Positions 8,574-16,641 of a stretch of 60,607 bases of DNA are shown in pieces (position 1 is the stretch's first letter; each line of letters begins with the position of its first letter). Below the pieces are notes generated by a model. The model made no database searches. It saw only the letters and a program-made list of their open reading frames with translations, and was not told where the DNA came from. The stretch is taken from NCBI RefSeq assembly GCF_030161375.1, contig NZ_BSSQ01000002.1:1-60607 (forward strand), in the 5' to 3' direction. Made by a program: the position numbers and the translations under genes. Origin of the DNA: Paenibacillus glycanilyticus (GTDB taxonomy: Bacteria; Bacillota; Bacilli; Paenibacillales; Paenibacillaceae).

Positions 8574-9530
8574 CTAATTTTTCTGATTATTCGACAAAAT
8601 ATAATCAAATCCGCCTAATAATATAGTCCTTTTTGTGTGTTCAACTTTCTCGCTGAAGGATGCTAAGCCATCATAAATCGAGACGCCAAACGAAAAGATA
8701 GGTCTTACGTGAAATTGACTATGATTAAGAGTGTCTAGAATGGTCTTGCCGCGAGCACAAAAATCAATTAATAACCCGCGATCATAGATATAGGATTCTA
8801 TCTCATGAGCTTGAAGCGGGAGAGTAGAATGCCGTTTGTCATGAATAATGGCAATCAGACAGTTGTAATTGCCTTCCTGCAAATCTTCTTCCCAATCTGC
8901 CAAATCGTCAGCCATTTGGAGCAGAACAAGCGCGAGATCAACCAGTTGGTCTACTTGAGCGATCAGTTCTTGCCGGTCAGCGAGCAGGAGTACGCCGGTA
9001 CTGGCCAATTTGAGAGGCGAAGCTTTTTTCGCTACCTTGATGAAGTCGGTCTTGAAAAAATCATGCTTGTCCTCATGGACAACGGCGGAGGCCCATTCTT
9101 GTACATATTGCTGGCCATGATGCCAAAAAGAGGATTCAGCGGTAAAAAGGCCACGCAGAATGGCTTCTAGCTCTGCGTGGCATAAGTGTGCGAGGGCAAG
9201 CTGCTCTTTCCAGGCAGCAGGAGACTCGTCCATCACGTCATCTTGCAGGAAATAGTAGAGCATGTTGAAAACATTCGCGATAGCAAGCTCCCGGCATTGG
9301 CTGATCGGAATCGGTGCTACTTCATTGATCCAGTAAGGCAATAAATAACAAATATAGTTTTTGGAGCTTGCCCGTTCAAAAACGTCAAACTTTTGCAGAT
9401 AAGCTAATCCGGCTTGTGCGAACGGTTCAGGGAAATCGGTAATTCGCCGCTTGGCTTCAGAGAAGACGAGCTGCAATTCGGAAGCATAAGGAGCCACTAA
9501 ATCGTCCCCGCCGTTAGTTGGATTCACCAC
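8574..9530 (-). CDS. Class I isoprenoid synthase-fold protein (ComQ/terpene synthase-like)
   Basis: A 318-aa, mostly helical protein with both metal-binding motifs of class I prenyl transferases/terpene synthases. FLQDDVMDES (about 95-104) is a DDxxD motif, and QMADDLADWEEDLQEGNYN (about 207-225) is the second Asp-rich motif. It therefore probably handles a prenyl diphosphate with Mg2+. Being followed by a Trp-ended peptide gene, as comQ is by comX, suggests peptide prenylation, but a free terpene product is equally possible. The GTG start at 9530 overlaps the upstream gene by 17 bases and suggests translational coupling. GTG 9527 and GTG 9497 are alternatives. Confidence 0.8.
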   Translation of the reverse strand: MVNPTNGGDDLVAPYASELQLVFSEAKRRITDFPEPFAQAGLAYLQKFDVFERASSKNYICYLLPYWINEVAPIPISQCRELAIANVFNMLYYFLQDDVMDESPAAWKEQLALAHLCHAELEAILRGLFTAESSFWHHGQQYVQEWASAVVHEDKHDFFKTDFIKVAKKASPLKLASTGVLLLADRQELIAQVDQLVDLALVLLQMADDLADWEEDLQEGNYNCLIAIIHDKRHSTLPLQAHEIESYIYDRGLLIDFCARGKTILDTLNHSQFHVRPIFSFGVSIYDGLASFSEKVEHTKRTILLGGFDYILSNNQKN

Positions 9531-10236
9531 GCGACATCATCTCCATCAAAGCGATAATCTTGACCGAATTATATTCTTCAGGCGATAGTTTGGAGAGCAA
9601 CGTAGCTTTGATCGTTTGCTTCTCTTCTGGCGTCAAGCCGTCCTTCGCTTTATCGGCTAATCCCGTCAGTTCCTTCATCGAAAATTTGCTTAACAGCAAA
9701 TCAGCTGCTTCATCCTTAGTCTTCACGACAAGCTTATCCTCTGCCGTGACTGGTTTGTCAGAAGCTTCGGCTTTGGTACCGGTTGTTTTACCGTCTGTCT
9801 TCGTACCGGAAGCGTCCGAACCTGTTGAACCGCTGTTGCTGCCGACGGCATCGGGCGTTAACGATCCTTGAATGGCTGCTACGGCTTTTTTATCAAAATA
9901 TTTGGAGTTATCGGCAATGATCTTCTGAACGGCAGGATCCTTCTTTAACGTTTCGACTTCGTCCGTGGACAGGATTTGGTCGGCCATTTCATTCATCATC
10001 TTATTGGCTAAATAGTGAAAGCCGATCTTGTAACCGGCGAACCCCACTACGACAACGACAGCTATTATGGTCAGAAGTCTTGTCCAGATGACCGTGCTTT
10101 TGTTGAGCGGTTTCCTTGATCTTCCCGGATACTTGATCCAGGTCTTGCCGTCTTTCGTTTTGTACTTGTGAATACCTACTAACCGCAGGGGCGTGCTTAC
10201 TTTTTTGAATTCCATCTCTATTAAAATCTCCTTCAT
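9514..10236 (-). CDS. Single-pass membrane protein of unknown function
   Basis: A 240-aa protein, not recognised. It has a basic cytoplasmic N-terminus (about 1-50), one membrane segment (LLTIIAVVVVVGFAGYKIGF, about 54-73), and an extracytoplasmic domain. The latter has two helical blocks joined by a Ser/Gly/Thr/Lys-rich linker (about 130-160). It is the first gene of the minus-strand operon with the isoprenoid-synthase-like enzyme and NHLP peptide, and its 3' end overlaps the enzyme gene. ATG 10236 and ATG 10215 are both possible; AAGGAG lies 12 bases before the latter. Confidence 0.65.
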   Translation of the reverse strand: MKEILIEMEFKKVSTPLRLVGIHKYKTKDGKTWIKYPGRSRKPLNKSTVIWTRLLTIIAVVVVVGFAGYKIGFHYLANKMMNEMADQILSTDEVETLKKDPAVQKIIADNSKYFDKKAVAAIQGSLTPDAVGSNSGSTGSDASGTKTDGKTTGTKAEASDKPVTAEDKLVVKTKDEAADLLLSKFSMKELTGLADKAKDGLTPEEKQTIKATLLSKLSPEEYNSVKIIALMEMMSRGESN

Positions 10237-10257
10237 ATCCTTGTTGTCATGTGGCTT

Positions 10258-10263
10258 ATTATA
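10258..10263 (-). promoter_or_regulatory. Candidate promoter of the membrane protein/NHLP operon
   Basis: The minus strand reads TGGTATAAT, a perfect -10 with an extended TG element, about 22 bases upstream of the first ATG. The -35 region is poor. Confidence 0.5.
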
Positions 10264-10375
10264 CCATATAAAAGGAGAATACTAGAAACGGATCTAGTTC
10301 TAATTGCTTAGCGTGTCGAACGGTGGCACTAGTCTTTTCTAATCAACACTTTACCAGTAAAATGTTAATTTCTTG

Positions 10376-10404
10376 TTGAGAGAACCTTTTAATTCCAGTA
10401 AAAT
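10376..10404 (+). promoter_or_regulatory. SigA-type promoter of the YiiX-like gene
   Basis: TTGAGA and TAAAAT are separated by exactly 17 bases. The transcript would start near 10411, leaving a leader of about 130 bases before the gene. Confidence 0.7.
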
Positions 10405-10431
10405 AGGAGAAAGCTAACATTCTCATCCATA

Positions 10432-10534
10432 ACACGACCAAGGTCGTGGAACGGACCATACCTCAGCAGGTTAAACAACCCATGGCTCCTGCATTAAAGT
10501 TAGATCAGAAGCGTTACTTCTTTAATGTGGAGGT
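10432..10534 (+). promoter_or_regulatory. Structured 5' leader of the YiiX-like gene
   Basis: The leader holds several inverted repeats: CACGACC/GGTCGTG (10432-10448), GCAGG/CCTGC (10466-10492) and ATTAAAG/CTTTAAT (10493-10526). The last arm overlaps AGAAG/CTTCT, so two folds compete right before the ribosome site GGAGGT. I do not recognise a known riboswitch class. Confidence 0.4.
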
Positions 10535-10542
10535 TATCAGGC

Positions 10543-11109
10543 ATGACAAGCGAGCTGGAGGTTTATGTTGTACTGACAGATACGGGAACGTTATTCACGA
10601 GAACGATTAAGTGGTTTACGAAGGATCAACTTAATCATGCATCTATCGCGTTTGACAGCGGATTAAATGAGGTGTACAGTTTTGGCCGGAAAAATCCGCA
10701 AAATCCCTTTTTCGCAGGTTTCGTAAAGGAAAATATGCGCGGCCAGCTGTTCGCTGAAGCAACTTGCGCGTTGTACCGTTGCCGAATGCAACCTGCCGCA
10801 TATACCAAGATGCGGAGCGTCATTGCCGAAATGGAGCATAACAGGGAGCTGTACCGGTACAATTTGATTGGGGTTATCGGCTTGTTGTTTAATACGCAAT
10901 TGATCAAGAGAGAGTATGCTTACTTCTGTTCAGAGTTCGTAGCTTCGGTATTCGAGAAGAGCGGTGTCGAGCTTGTCAATAAATCTTCTTTTCTCGTAAC
11001 GCCCGGCGATCTGGAGAATACGCCAAAGCTGGAGCTTGTCTATGAGGGTCGTTTGCAGGACTTGTTGAATACATGCATACAAGAAGACATAGAGAAACGC
11101 CTTGCGTAA
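10543..11109 (+). CDS. YiiX-like permuted papain/NlpC-P60-fold hydrolase
   Basis: A 188-aa protein with the circularly permuted NlpC/P60 layout of YiiX/YebB-type proteins. An N-terminal His sits in LNHASIAFD (about 31-39), and the Cys lies in YFCSEFVASVF (about 133-143), predicted catalytic pair. Such enzymes act on amide or ester bonds; the substrate is not known. There is no signal peptide. ATG 10543 is chosen since GGAGGT lies 8 bases before it; the earlier ATG at 10525 precedes that ribosome site. The terminator overlaps its stop codon. Confidence 0.75.
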   Translation: MTSELEVYVVLTDTGTLFTRTIKWFTKDQLNHASIAFDSGLNEVYSFGRKNPQNPFFAGFVKENMRGQLFAEATCALYRCRMQPAAYTKMRSVIAEMEHNRELYRYNLIGVIGLLFNTQLIKREYAYFCSEFVASVFEKSGVELVNKSSFLVTPGDLENTPKLELVYEGRLQDLLNTCIQEDIEKRLA

Positions 11110-11127
11110 CAGCCGCAAGGCGTTTTG
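11095..11127. terminator. Bidirectional terminator between YiiX-like and SDR genes
   Basis: AAACGCCTTGCG-loop-CGCAAGGCGTTT overlaps the stop codon of the upstream gene and ends in four T. On the other strand it lies just after the SDR stop. Confidence 0.75.
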
Positions 11128-11133
11128 TCATGT

Positions 11134-12006
11134 TTAACCGTTTACAACTTCGCCGCCGTTAATGTGAAGGAATTGACCCGTCACGTAACCGGAATCTTCG
11201 GAAGCAAGATATACGTACGCCGGAGCAAGCTCATAAGGCTGGCCGGCACGCTTCATTGGCGTATCCGAACCAAAAGTAGACACGGCTTTCTCGTCGAAGG
11301 TGGAAGGGATCAGAGGTGTCCAGATCGGTCCCGGAGCAACGCCGTTAACCCGGATGCCCCGGTCAGCCAGATTGGTTGCAAGCGCTCTTGTGAAAGAAAC
11401 GATTGCGCCTTTGGTTGACGAGTAATCAATTAATGTCGGGTTGCCTTTATAGGCTGTAATAGATGCCGTATTAATGACGGATGAGCCTTGCTTCAAATGG
11501 GGCAGAGCAGCTCTCGTCAAATAAAACATGGCAAATACGTTGGTCCGGAACGTTTTCTCCAGCTGCTTCGCCGTAATATCTTCAAGCCGCTGCTGCACAT
11601 GCTGCTCGGCGGCGTTATTTACGATAATGTCGAGCTTGCCAAAGGTCATGACCGTTTGATCAACGACATTGCGGCAAAAGGTCTCATCTCCGATATCGCC
11701 GGGAATGAGCAGGCAACGTCTTCCGATGTGCTCGATTTCCTGCTGAACCAGCTTCGCATCCTCATGTTCGTTCAAATACACGATGGCAACGTCGCAGCCT
11801 TCTTGGGCAAACGCTATGGCGACCGCTCGGCCAATTCCGCTGTCTCCGCCCGTTATGATCGCTGCCTTGTTCGCCAGCTTGTCAGCTGCTTTATATTGAT
11901 CGGATTTGTACACGGGAAGCGGGTTCATCTCGGATTCAATTCCCGGTTGCTTATTCTGGTGCTGTGGCGGGAACACCACGCTTTTATTGCTGGACGATTG
12001 TGACAC
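11134..12006 (-). CDS. Short-chain dehydrogenase/reductase (YhxC/YhdF-like)
   Basis: A 290-aa SDR with cofactor motif GGDSGIGRA (about 56-64), NNAAEQ (about 137-142), catalytic Ser (NTASITAY) and YSSTKG, the YxxxK dyad. The N-terminal extension of ~45 residues and GGEVVNG end match Bacillus general-stress SDRs such as YhxC and YhdF. It probably reduces or oxidises small alcohols or carbonyls using NAD(P). GTG 12006 is preferred because AAGGAGG precedes it by 9 bases; the upstream ATG at 12036 has no ribosome site. Confidence 0.88.
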   Translation of the reverse strand: MSQSSSNKSVVFPPQHQNKQPGIESEMNPLPVYKSDQYKAADKLANKAAIITGGDSGIGRAVAIAFAQEGCDVAIVYLNEHEDAKLVQQEIEHIGRRCLLIPGDIGDETFCRNVVDQTVMTFGKLDIIVNNAAEQHVQQRLEDITAKQLEKTFRTNVFAMFYLTRAALPHLKQGSSVINTASITAYKGNPTLIDYSSTKGAIVSFTRALATNLADRGIRVNGVAPGPIWTPLIPSTFDEKAVSTFGSDTPMKRAGQPYELAPAYVYLASEDSGYVTGQFLHINGGEVVNG

Positions 12007-12165
12007 AGGGTAAATCCTCCTTTTTTGGATATCCATTCTTGCTTATTAGTGTGGGATGTTGGAAGGTCTGCTATACACTATGCAGGAGCGGAGGAGGAGG
12101 ATTAGGCGGATGACTGGCCCTAAGGGGCACGATGGCAAGGAAAGCCTTAGAAGTAAAAAAACTAA

Positions 12166-12194
12166 TTGACAATGATTATCATTATAAATATACT
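12166..12194 (+). promoter_or_regulatory. SigA promoter of the efe operon
   Basis: A near-consensus promoter: TTGACA (12166-12171), 17-base spacer and TATACT (12189-12194). Confidence 0.9.
12168..12186. promoter_or_regulatory. Fur box overlapping the efe promoter
   Basis: GACAATGATTATCATTATA is close to the 19-bp Fur consensus built on GATAATGATTATC. It covers the -35 and the spacer, so Fur with iron should block RNA polymerase. This predicts induction in low iron. Confidence 0.88.
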
Positions 12195-12247
12195 CATTGG
12201 TAGTTCATTGCCGAATTACATATTAATGGGTGAGGGGTTAAGGATAC

Positions 12248-13102
12248 ATGAAAACGAAATTAGCGGCAGTTATGCTCGCAAGCGCGGTCGTGTTTGCGGG
12301 ATGCGGCTCAAACAATAACGGAGCGGATCAAGCGAAGGAAGCTTCAACGAATACGGAGCAATCCGCTTCTAAGGTGGAGAATTGGGACGAGATTACCGGG
12401 CAATACCGTGATTTCGCCCTTGATCAGACGGATAAACTGGTTGCCGAGACGGATAAATTTGTTCAAGCGGTAAAATCCGGGGATGTGGAGACGGCGAAGT
12501 CGTTGTACGCGCCAACTCGCATGTATTATGAACGAATCGAACCAATCGCGGAAGCGCTTGGCGATCTGGACCCGAATATTGATGCGCGCGAGAACGATGT
12601 GGAGGAGAAAGACTGGAGAGGCTTCCACCGCATCGAGCAGTCTTTGTGGGTGAACAACACAACCGCCGGGGCCGAGGACTATGCCTCCCAGCTGCTTGAC
12701 GATACAAAGACGCTTCGTGCCTTGATTGAGACGGTTGAAGTAGAGCCAAGCTTGCTCGTAACAGGAGCGGTAGAGCTCCTTAACGAAGTATCTTCCTCGA
12801 AAGTAACCGGTGAAGAAGAGCGGTACTCGCATACGGATCTTTATGATTTCGCAGCTAACGTGGAAGGCGCGAGAAAAATCTACGAACTGCTTAAAGCGGA
12901 ACTGAATAAGCAGGATGCAGAATTGGAAGGGCAAATCGGCACTAGCTTTGACAATCTGGAACAGGCTCTTGCAACGTATAAGAGCGGAGACGGATATGTT
13001 TCGTATACCGATCTGAAAGAGGAAGATACGAAGAAGCTGAGTCAGTTGCTTGATGCGCTTGCCGAGCCGTTGTCGCAAATGGGAACGATTCTGGGAGCGT
13101 AA
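12248..13102 (+). CDS. efeO: EfeO-type iron uptake lipoprotein (M75/imelysin-like)
   Basis: A 284-aa lipoprotein. A signal peptide ends in the lipobox VFAGC (Cys18), followed by a Ser/Thr/Ala-rich linker and the helical M75 domain. That domain carries the GFHRIEQSLW motif (HxxE, about 129-138), which is the conserved metal-binding site. EfeO works outside the membrane with the DyP peroxidase EfeB and permease EfeU to take up ferrous iron. It is the first gene of the operon, under the Fur box, and ends 4 bases before efeB. Confidence 0.92.
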   Translation: MKTKLAAVMLASAVVFAGCGSNNNGADQAKEASTNTEQSASKVENWDEITGQYRDFALDQTDKLVAETDKFVQAVKSGDVETAKSLYAPTRMYYERIEPIAEALGDLDPNIDARENDVEEKDWRGFHRIEQSLWVNNTTAGAEDYASQLLDDTKTLRALIETVEVEPSLLVTGAVELLNEVSSSKVTGEEERYSHTDLYDFAANVEGARKIYELLKAELNKQDAELEGQIGTSFDNLEQALATYKSGDGYVSYTDLKEEDTKKLSQLLDALAEPLSQMGTILGA

Positions 13103-13106
13103 TGAA

Positions 13107-14393
13107 ATGACGACAGACGACAAGAAACATGCTGGAGATAGCATATTGGAGAAACCGGTCAGCCGTAGAGATTTGTTGCGGCTTGCCGGTGTTGGAGGCG
13201 CCGGGCTACTGCTTGGCGCTTCAGGCGTTGGGGCGATATTTGGAGCAAAAGGCAGCACCGCCCTTGGTGCAGCCAAGCCGAGCAGCGAAGACCAGATTGA
13301 TTTTTACGGCAAACATCAAGCCGGAATTACGACACCGCCCCAGGATTTTCTGATGTTCGCTAGTTTTGATCTAACAACTAACTCGATAGACGACGTTCGC
13401 AAGCTGTTTAAGAGCTGGACCGAAGCTTCCGCAGCAATGGCGAAAGGGGTCATGATCGGGGAGGTTAACGATAATCCGAATCTTCCTCCTACGGATACAG
13501 GAGAGGCTGCTGGACTGAACCCTTCAAAAACAACCATTACGTTTGGCGTTGGACCTTCGTTCTTTGATGCTAGATTTGGCCTGGCCTCCAAACGGCCCGC
13601 CGTACTTGCGGATTTGCCGGCTTTTGGCGGAGACGAGCTGCGAGAAGAATGGTGCGGCGGAGATATCGGCGTTCAGGTGAGTGCGAACGACATGCAAATT
13701 GCCTTTCATGCGATACGCAATCTGGCCCGCATCGCAAGAGGCAAGGCGGTGCTGCGCTGGACGCAAGAGGGCTTTCAGCGTACCGGCGGCGCCGATTCTG
13801 CAGGGGCTACTCCCCGCAACCTGATGGGATTTAAAGACGGAACGGGAAATCCGGATACGAAAGACGAAGCGGTCATGAACGAGGTTGTATGGGCACAGAG
13901 CGGAGACGGTACGCCATGGATGGCAGGCGGGAGTTATATGATTGTCCGCCGTATCCGAATTCGCGTTGAAGTATGGGACCGGTCCACTCTTGGCGATCAG
14001 GAAGCGACGTTCGGACGCCATCGCGACAGCGGAGCGCCAATCGGCTCCAAGAAGGAATTCGACCCGGTTGACCTCAGCCGGAAGGATGGGAAAGGGAAAC
14101 CGTTAATCCCAGTCAATTCTCATGTCGCGCTCGCTCGCGGAAACGGTTCGGTCAAAATTTTGCGGCGTTCCTATTCTTACTCAAGCGGCATGGATAACCG
14201 GACGGGACAATTCGACGCAGGGCTCTTATTTATTTGTTATAACCGCGATACGCGCAAGCAATTTATACCGATGCAGCAAAAGCTTGGGCAAATGGATGCC
14301 CTTAACGAATATATCGTCCATAACGGAAGCGCCGTATTTGCCTGCTTCCCCGGCGTACGCGAGGGCGGTTATATCGGCGATACGTTATTGTAG
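13107..14393 (+). CDS. efeB: EfeB, Tat-exported DyP-type heme peroxidase
   Basis: A 428-aa DyP peroxidase. The N-terminus has the twin-arginine motif SRRDLLR (19-25) followed by a Gly/Ala/Leu hydrophobic stretch, marking folded export by Tat. GFKDGTGNP is the DyP GxxDG distal heme signature, and the RIRIRVEVWDRS region follows it. EfeB oxidises Fe2+ or takes part in iron extraction from heme during EfeUOB transport. ATG 13107 follows GGGAG by 9 bases and begins 4 bases after efeO, so it is tightly coupled. tatA and tatC lie at 54459-55529. Confidence 0.92.
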   Translation: MTTDDKKHAGDSILEKPVSRRDLLRLAGVGGAGLLLGASGVGAIFGAKGSTALGAAKPSSEDQIDFYGKHQAGITTPPQDFLMFASFDLTTNSIDDVRKLFKSWTEASAAMAKGVMIGEVNDNPNLPPTDTGEAAGLNPSKTTITFGVGPSFFDARFGLASKRPAVLADLPAFGGDELREEWCGGDIGVQVSANDMQIAFHAIRNLARIARGKAVLRWTQEGFQRTGGADSAGATPRNLMGFKDGTGNPDTKDEAVMNEVVWAQSGDGTPWMAGGSYMIVRRIRIRVEVWDRSTLGDQEATFGRHRDSGAPIGSKKEFDPVDLSRKDGKGKPLIPVNSHVALARGNGSVKILRRSYSYSSGMDNRTGQFDAGLLFICYNRDTRKQFIPMQQKLGQMDALNEYIVHNGSAVFACFPGVREGGYIGDTLL

Positions 14394-14411
14394 AAGGGAG
14401 TTTCTCAAGAG

Positions 14412-16232
14412 ATGGTTAAACAACCTCAACCTAGAGCCTGGCTCTCCCGATTATCGCTGCTTTTCCTTGCTGTATGGATTGTATCGGCCGCCCCGTCTAT
14501 CGGCCTTATCCAGACAGTCTCTGCTGCGGAGGCCAATTCGTCCGGACAGCTTGATAAGCTTCTCCCGTTGGTTGGCGGAGCATTAGCAGCGGCCGGCGAA
14601 GGAGATTGGCAAGATGCGAAGGAGCATATCCGGCAAGCGAGCGAAAGCTGGGAGCAGTTGAAGACGCAGACGAAGGCGGATACTTCCGATGTCACAGCAG
14701 CGTTGGCGCATGCGACGGAGGCACTCGAGCAAGCGGCGGATCAACCTGACGAGTCGAAGGCAGCTCTATCTGCGCTCGCCAAAGCGGTGAATACGTTTGT
14801 AAAAAGCGAGAAAACAGCCGAAAATCCGGCACTCTCGGGGAAAGAGGCTGCAGCGGGTCTTCTGCCGCTTGCGGAGAAGCTGCATAGCAGCATTCAGAGC
14901 GGGCAATGGGAAATGGCGAATGCCGTTTATAAGCAAATCAATGACAGCTGGCCGCCAATTGAGAAGTCGATACGCGGCGATAATTTTACGGTCTATGGCA
15001 AATTGGAAACAAGCATGAGCATGATTCGGATTGCTCTTCAAGCCGAACCTCCGCGGGCTGAGGATGCCGATACCCATACGGCAGCTTTCATTGCCATCAT
15101 TCAAGACTATAAGGATGGGAAGATAGCGGCAGCCGCAACAGGTGGATCAAACGAGTTAACCATTGCGGATTTAATTGCGACGCTGAATCAAGCTTCCGGC
15201 GACATTGAAGCGGGCCGTTACGAGGAAGCAGACAGTCAGATGCAGTCCTTCATCAGTAATTGGCCAGCTGTTGAAGGCCAGGTTCAAATCCGGTCGGCCG
15301 CGGCTTATCAGGATATCGAGATCAAGATGACCGATGTGTCCAAATATTTACTGGCAGCCACGCCTTCACCGGACCGTGCGGAAGCGGTAATCGAGCAGAT
15401 TCGAAGCCAGCTCCAGCCGATGACTTCGGTGGCCAAATATACGGCATGGGATGCCGGGATGATACTGCTGCGCGAAGGGCTCGAGGCGATTCTCGTCTTG
15501 GCCGCGTTGCTTGCTTATTTGAAACGCACCAATAACCAATCAAAAAATGTATGGGTGTGGTCAGGGGTTTGGACCGGCCTCCTCCTGAGCCTTGGGTTAG
15601 CCGTATTGCTGACCACGGTAATAGCCGAGGCGACGGCAGGCAGCGCGCGCGAAGCGATGGAAGGGATAACGGGTCTTGTATCCGTCCTGTTGATGTTATC
15701 CGTTGGCAACTGGCTTCATAAAAAATCCAACTTGCAAGCATGGAACAAATATATCGATGACCGGATGGGCAGCGCGCTTGCAAAAGGAAGTTTGTGGTCC
15801 TTGTTTATCGTTTCGGGTCTTGCCATATTGCGGGAAGGAGCGGAGACGACGATCTTCTATGTCGGGATGGCAGGATCCATTGATCCCGTTCAGATGATCA
15901 TTGGCATTGCGGTGACCTTTCTCCTTCTCCTTCTGATCGGCTTTGCGATTATCCGGTTCAGCGCGAAGCTGCCGATCCGGCCGTTTTTCCTAACGGCGTC
16001 GGCTTTGATTTACTACCTGGTCGTCCGTTTCCTTGGCGAAAGCATTCACTCGCTTCAGGTAGCTTCCTGGCTCCCGGCGCATTCTTCAGAGTCGCTTGCA
16101 ACCATTGGTTTCCTTGGCGTATACCCGACTTGGGAGACAACGATTCCGCAGCTTTTGGTACTTGTAGCCATTCTGGCGAGAGTCAGTGTCGTACAACTTC
16201 GCAAAGTCCCGGCCAGGGGGCTTGCCGATTGA
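14412..16232 (+). CDS. efeU: EfeU, FTR1-family iron permease with extracytoplasmic domain
   Basis: A 606-aa protein. An N-terminal hydrophobic export segment (about 15-40) leads a helical extracytoplasmic region to about 345 with internal repeats of the kind DxQMxxFxxNWPxVE. A seven-TM FTR1 permease domain follows. Both iron-binding motifs of the family are present: REGLEAIL (about 355) and REGAETTIF (about 474). The permease alone would be about 270 aa, so the long N-domain is an extension, as in several Gram-positive EfeU proteins. It ends the efeO-B-U operon. Confidence 0.9.
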   Translation: MVKQPQPRAWLSRLSLLFLAVWIVSAAPSIGLIQTVSAAEANSSGQLDKLLPLVGGALAAAGEGDWQDAKEHIRQASESWEQLKTQTKADTSDVTAALAHATEALEQAADQPDESKAALSALAKAVNTFVKSEKTAENPALSGKEAAAGLLPLAEKLHSSIQSGQWEMANAVYKQINDSWPPIEKSIRGDNFTVYGKLETSMSMIRIALQAEPPRAEDADTHTAAFIAIIQDYKDGKIAAAATGGSNELTIADLIATLNQASGDIEAGRYEEADSQMQSFISNWPAVEGQVQIRSAAAYQDIEIKMTDVSKYLLAATPSPDRAEAVIEQIRSQLQPMTSVAKYTAWDAGMILLREGLEAILVLAALLAYLKRTNNQSKNVWVWSGVWTGLLLSLGLAVLLTTVIAEATAGSAREAMEGITGLVSVLLMLSVGNWLHKKSNLQAWNKYIDDRMGSALAKGSLWSLFIVSGLAILREGAETTIFYVGMAGSIDPVQMIIGIAVTFLLLLLIGFAIIRFSAKLPIRPFFLTASALIYYLVVRFLGESIHSLQVASWLPAHSSESLATIGFLGVYPTWETTIPQLLVLVAILARVSVVQLRKVPARGLAD

Positions 16233-16275
16233 CGTGTGACTTGATATGCTGAGTACATTAAAGCGAGGTGATCAT

Positions 16276-16497
16276 ATGTCCGCCAATGAACATAACGAAG
16301 CTCAAGCTGAGGCTGAAGCGCCGGCACAAGCACAAGCTAAGCCGCTTACGCAAGCAGAACGCGCGAAGCAGCTTCTTGCTCAGAAGAAGCAAGGGCAAAA
16401 CGGAAACGGTCAGCAGCATCAATCGACCGCTACGCAGGCTATGAAGAGCCAAAATACAAAAAAAGTAAACAACCAACGTAAAAAAATGGGTGTTTAA
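16276..16497 (+). CDS. Small Ala/Gln/Lys-rich protein, unknown
   Basis: A 73-aa low-complexity protein: an acidic Ala/Glu/Gln-rich first half and a basic Lys/Gln/Asn-rich second half ending KVNNQRKKMGV. It is likely to be disordered. GAGGTGATCAT precedes ATG 16276, so translation is credible despite the composition. It lies after the efe operon and is closed by a terminator. Function unknown. Confidence 0.6.
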   Translation: MSANEHNEAQAEAEAPAQAQAKPLTQAERAKQLLAQKKQGQNGNGQQHQSTATQAMKSQNTKKVNNQRKKMGV

Positions 16498-16510
16498 TGA
16501 ATGCTGCAAA

Positions 16511-16558
16511 GGCTGTCTTTAACTAGTCTATTCCAAGACTAGATAGAGGCAGTCTTTT
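16511..16558 (+). terminator. Intrinsic terminator after the small Ala/Gln-rich gene
   Basis: A long stem, GGCTGTCTTTAACTAGTCT against AGACTAGATAGAGGCAGTC with G-U pairs and some mismatches, is followed by five T. Confidence 0.7.
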
Positions 16559-16641
16559 TCATATGGCAGACTCTCTGCTCAGCTACGTATAAATGCCTCT
16601 TCTTTGTTTCATCCTTGGAATAGAGAAGAGGAGGGATCTCC

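Noticed and set aside
12344..13276. A 310-codon minus-strand frame opposite efeO and efeB
   Set aside because: Antisense to two certain genes in a Fur-controlled operon; no start signals.
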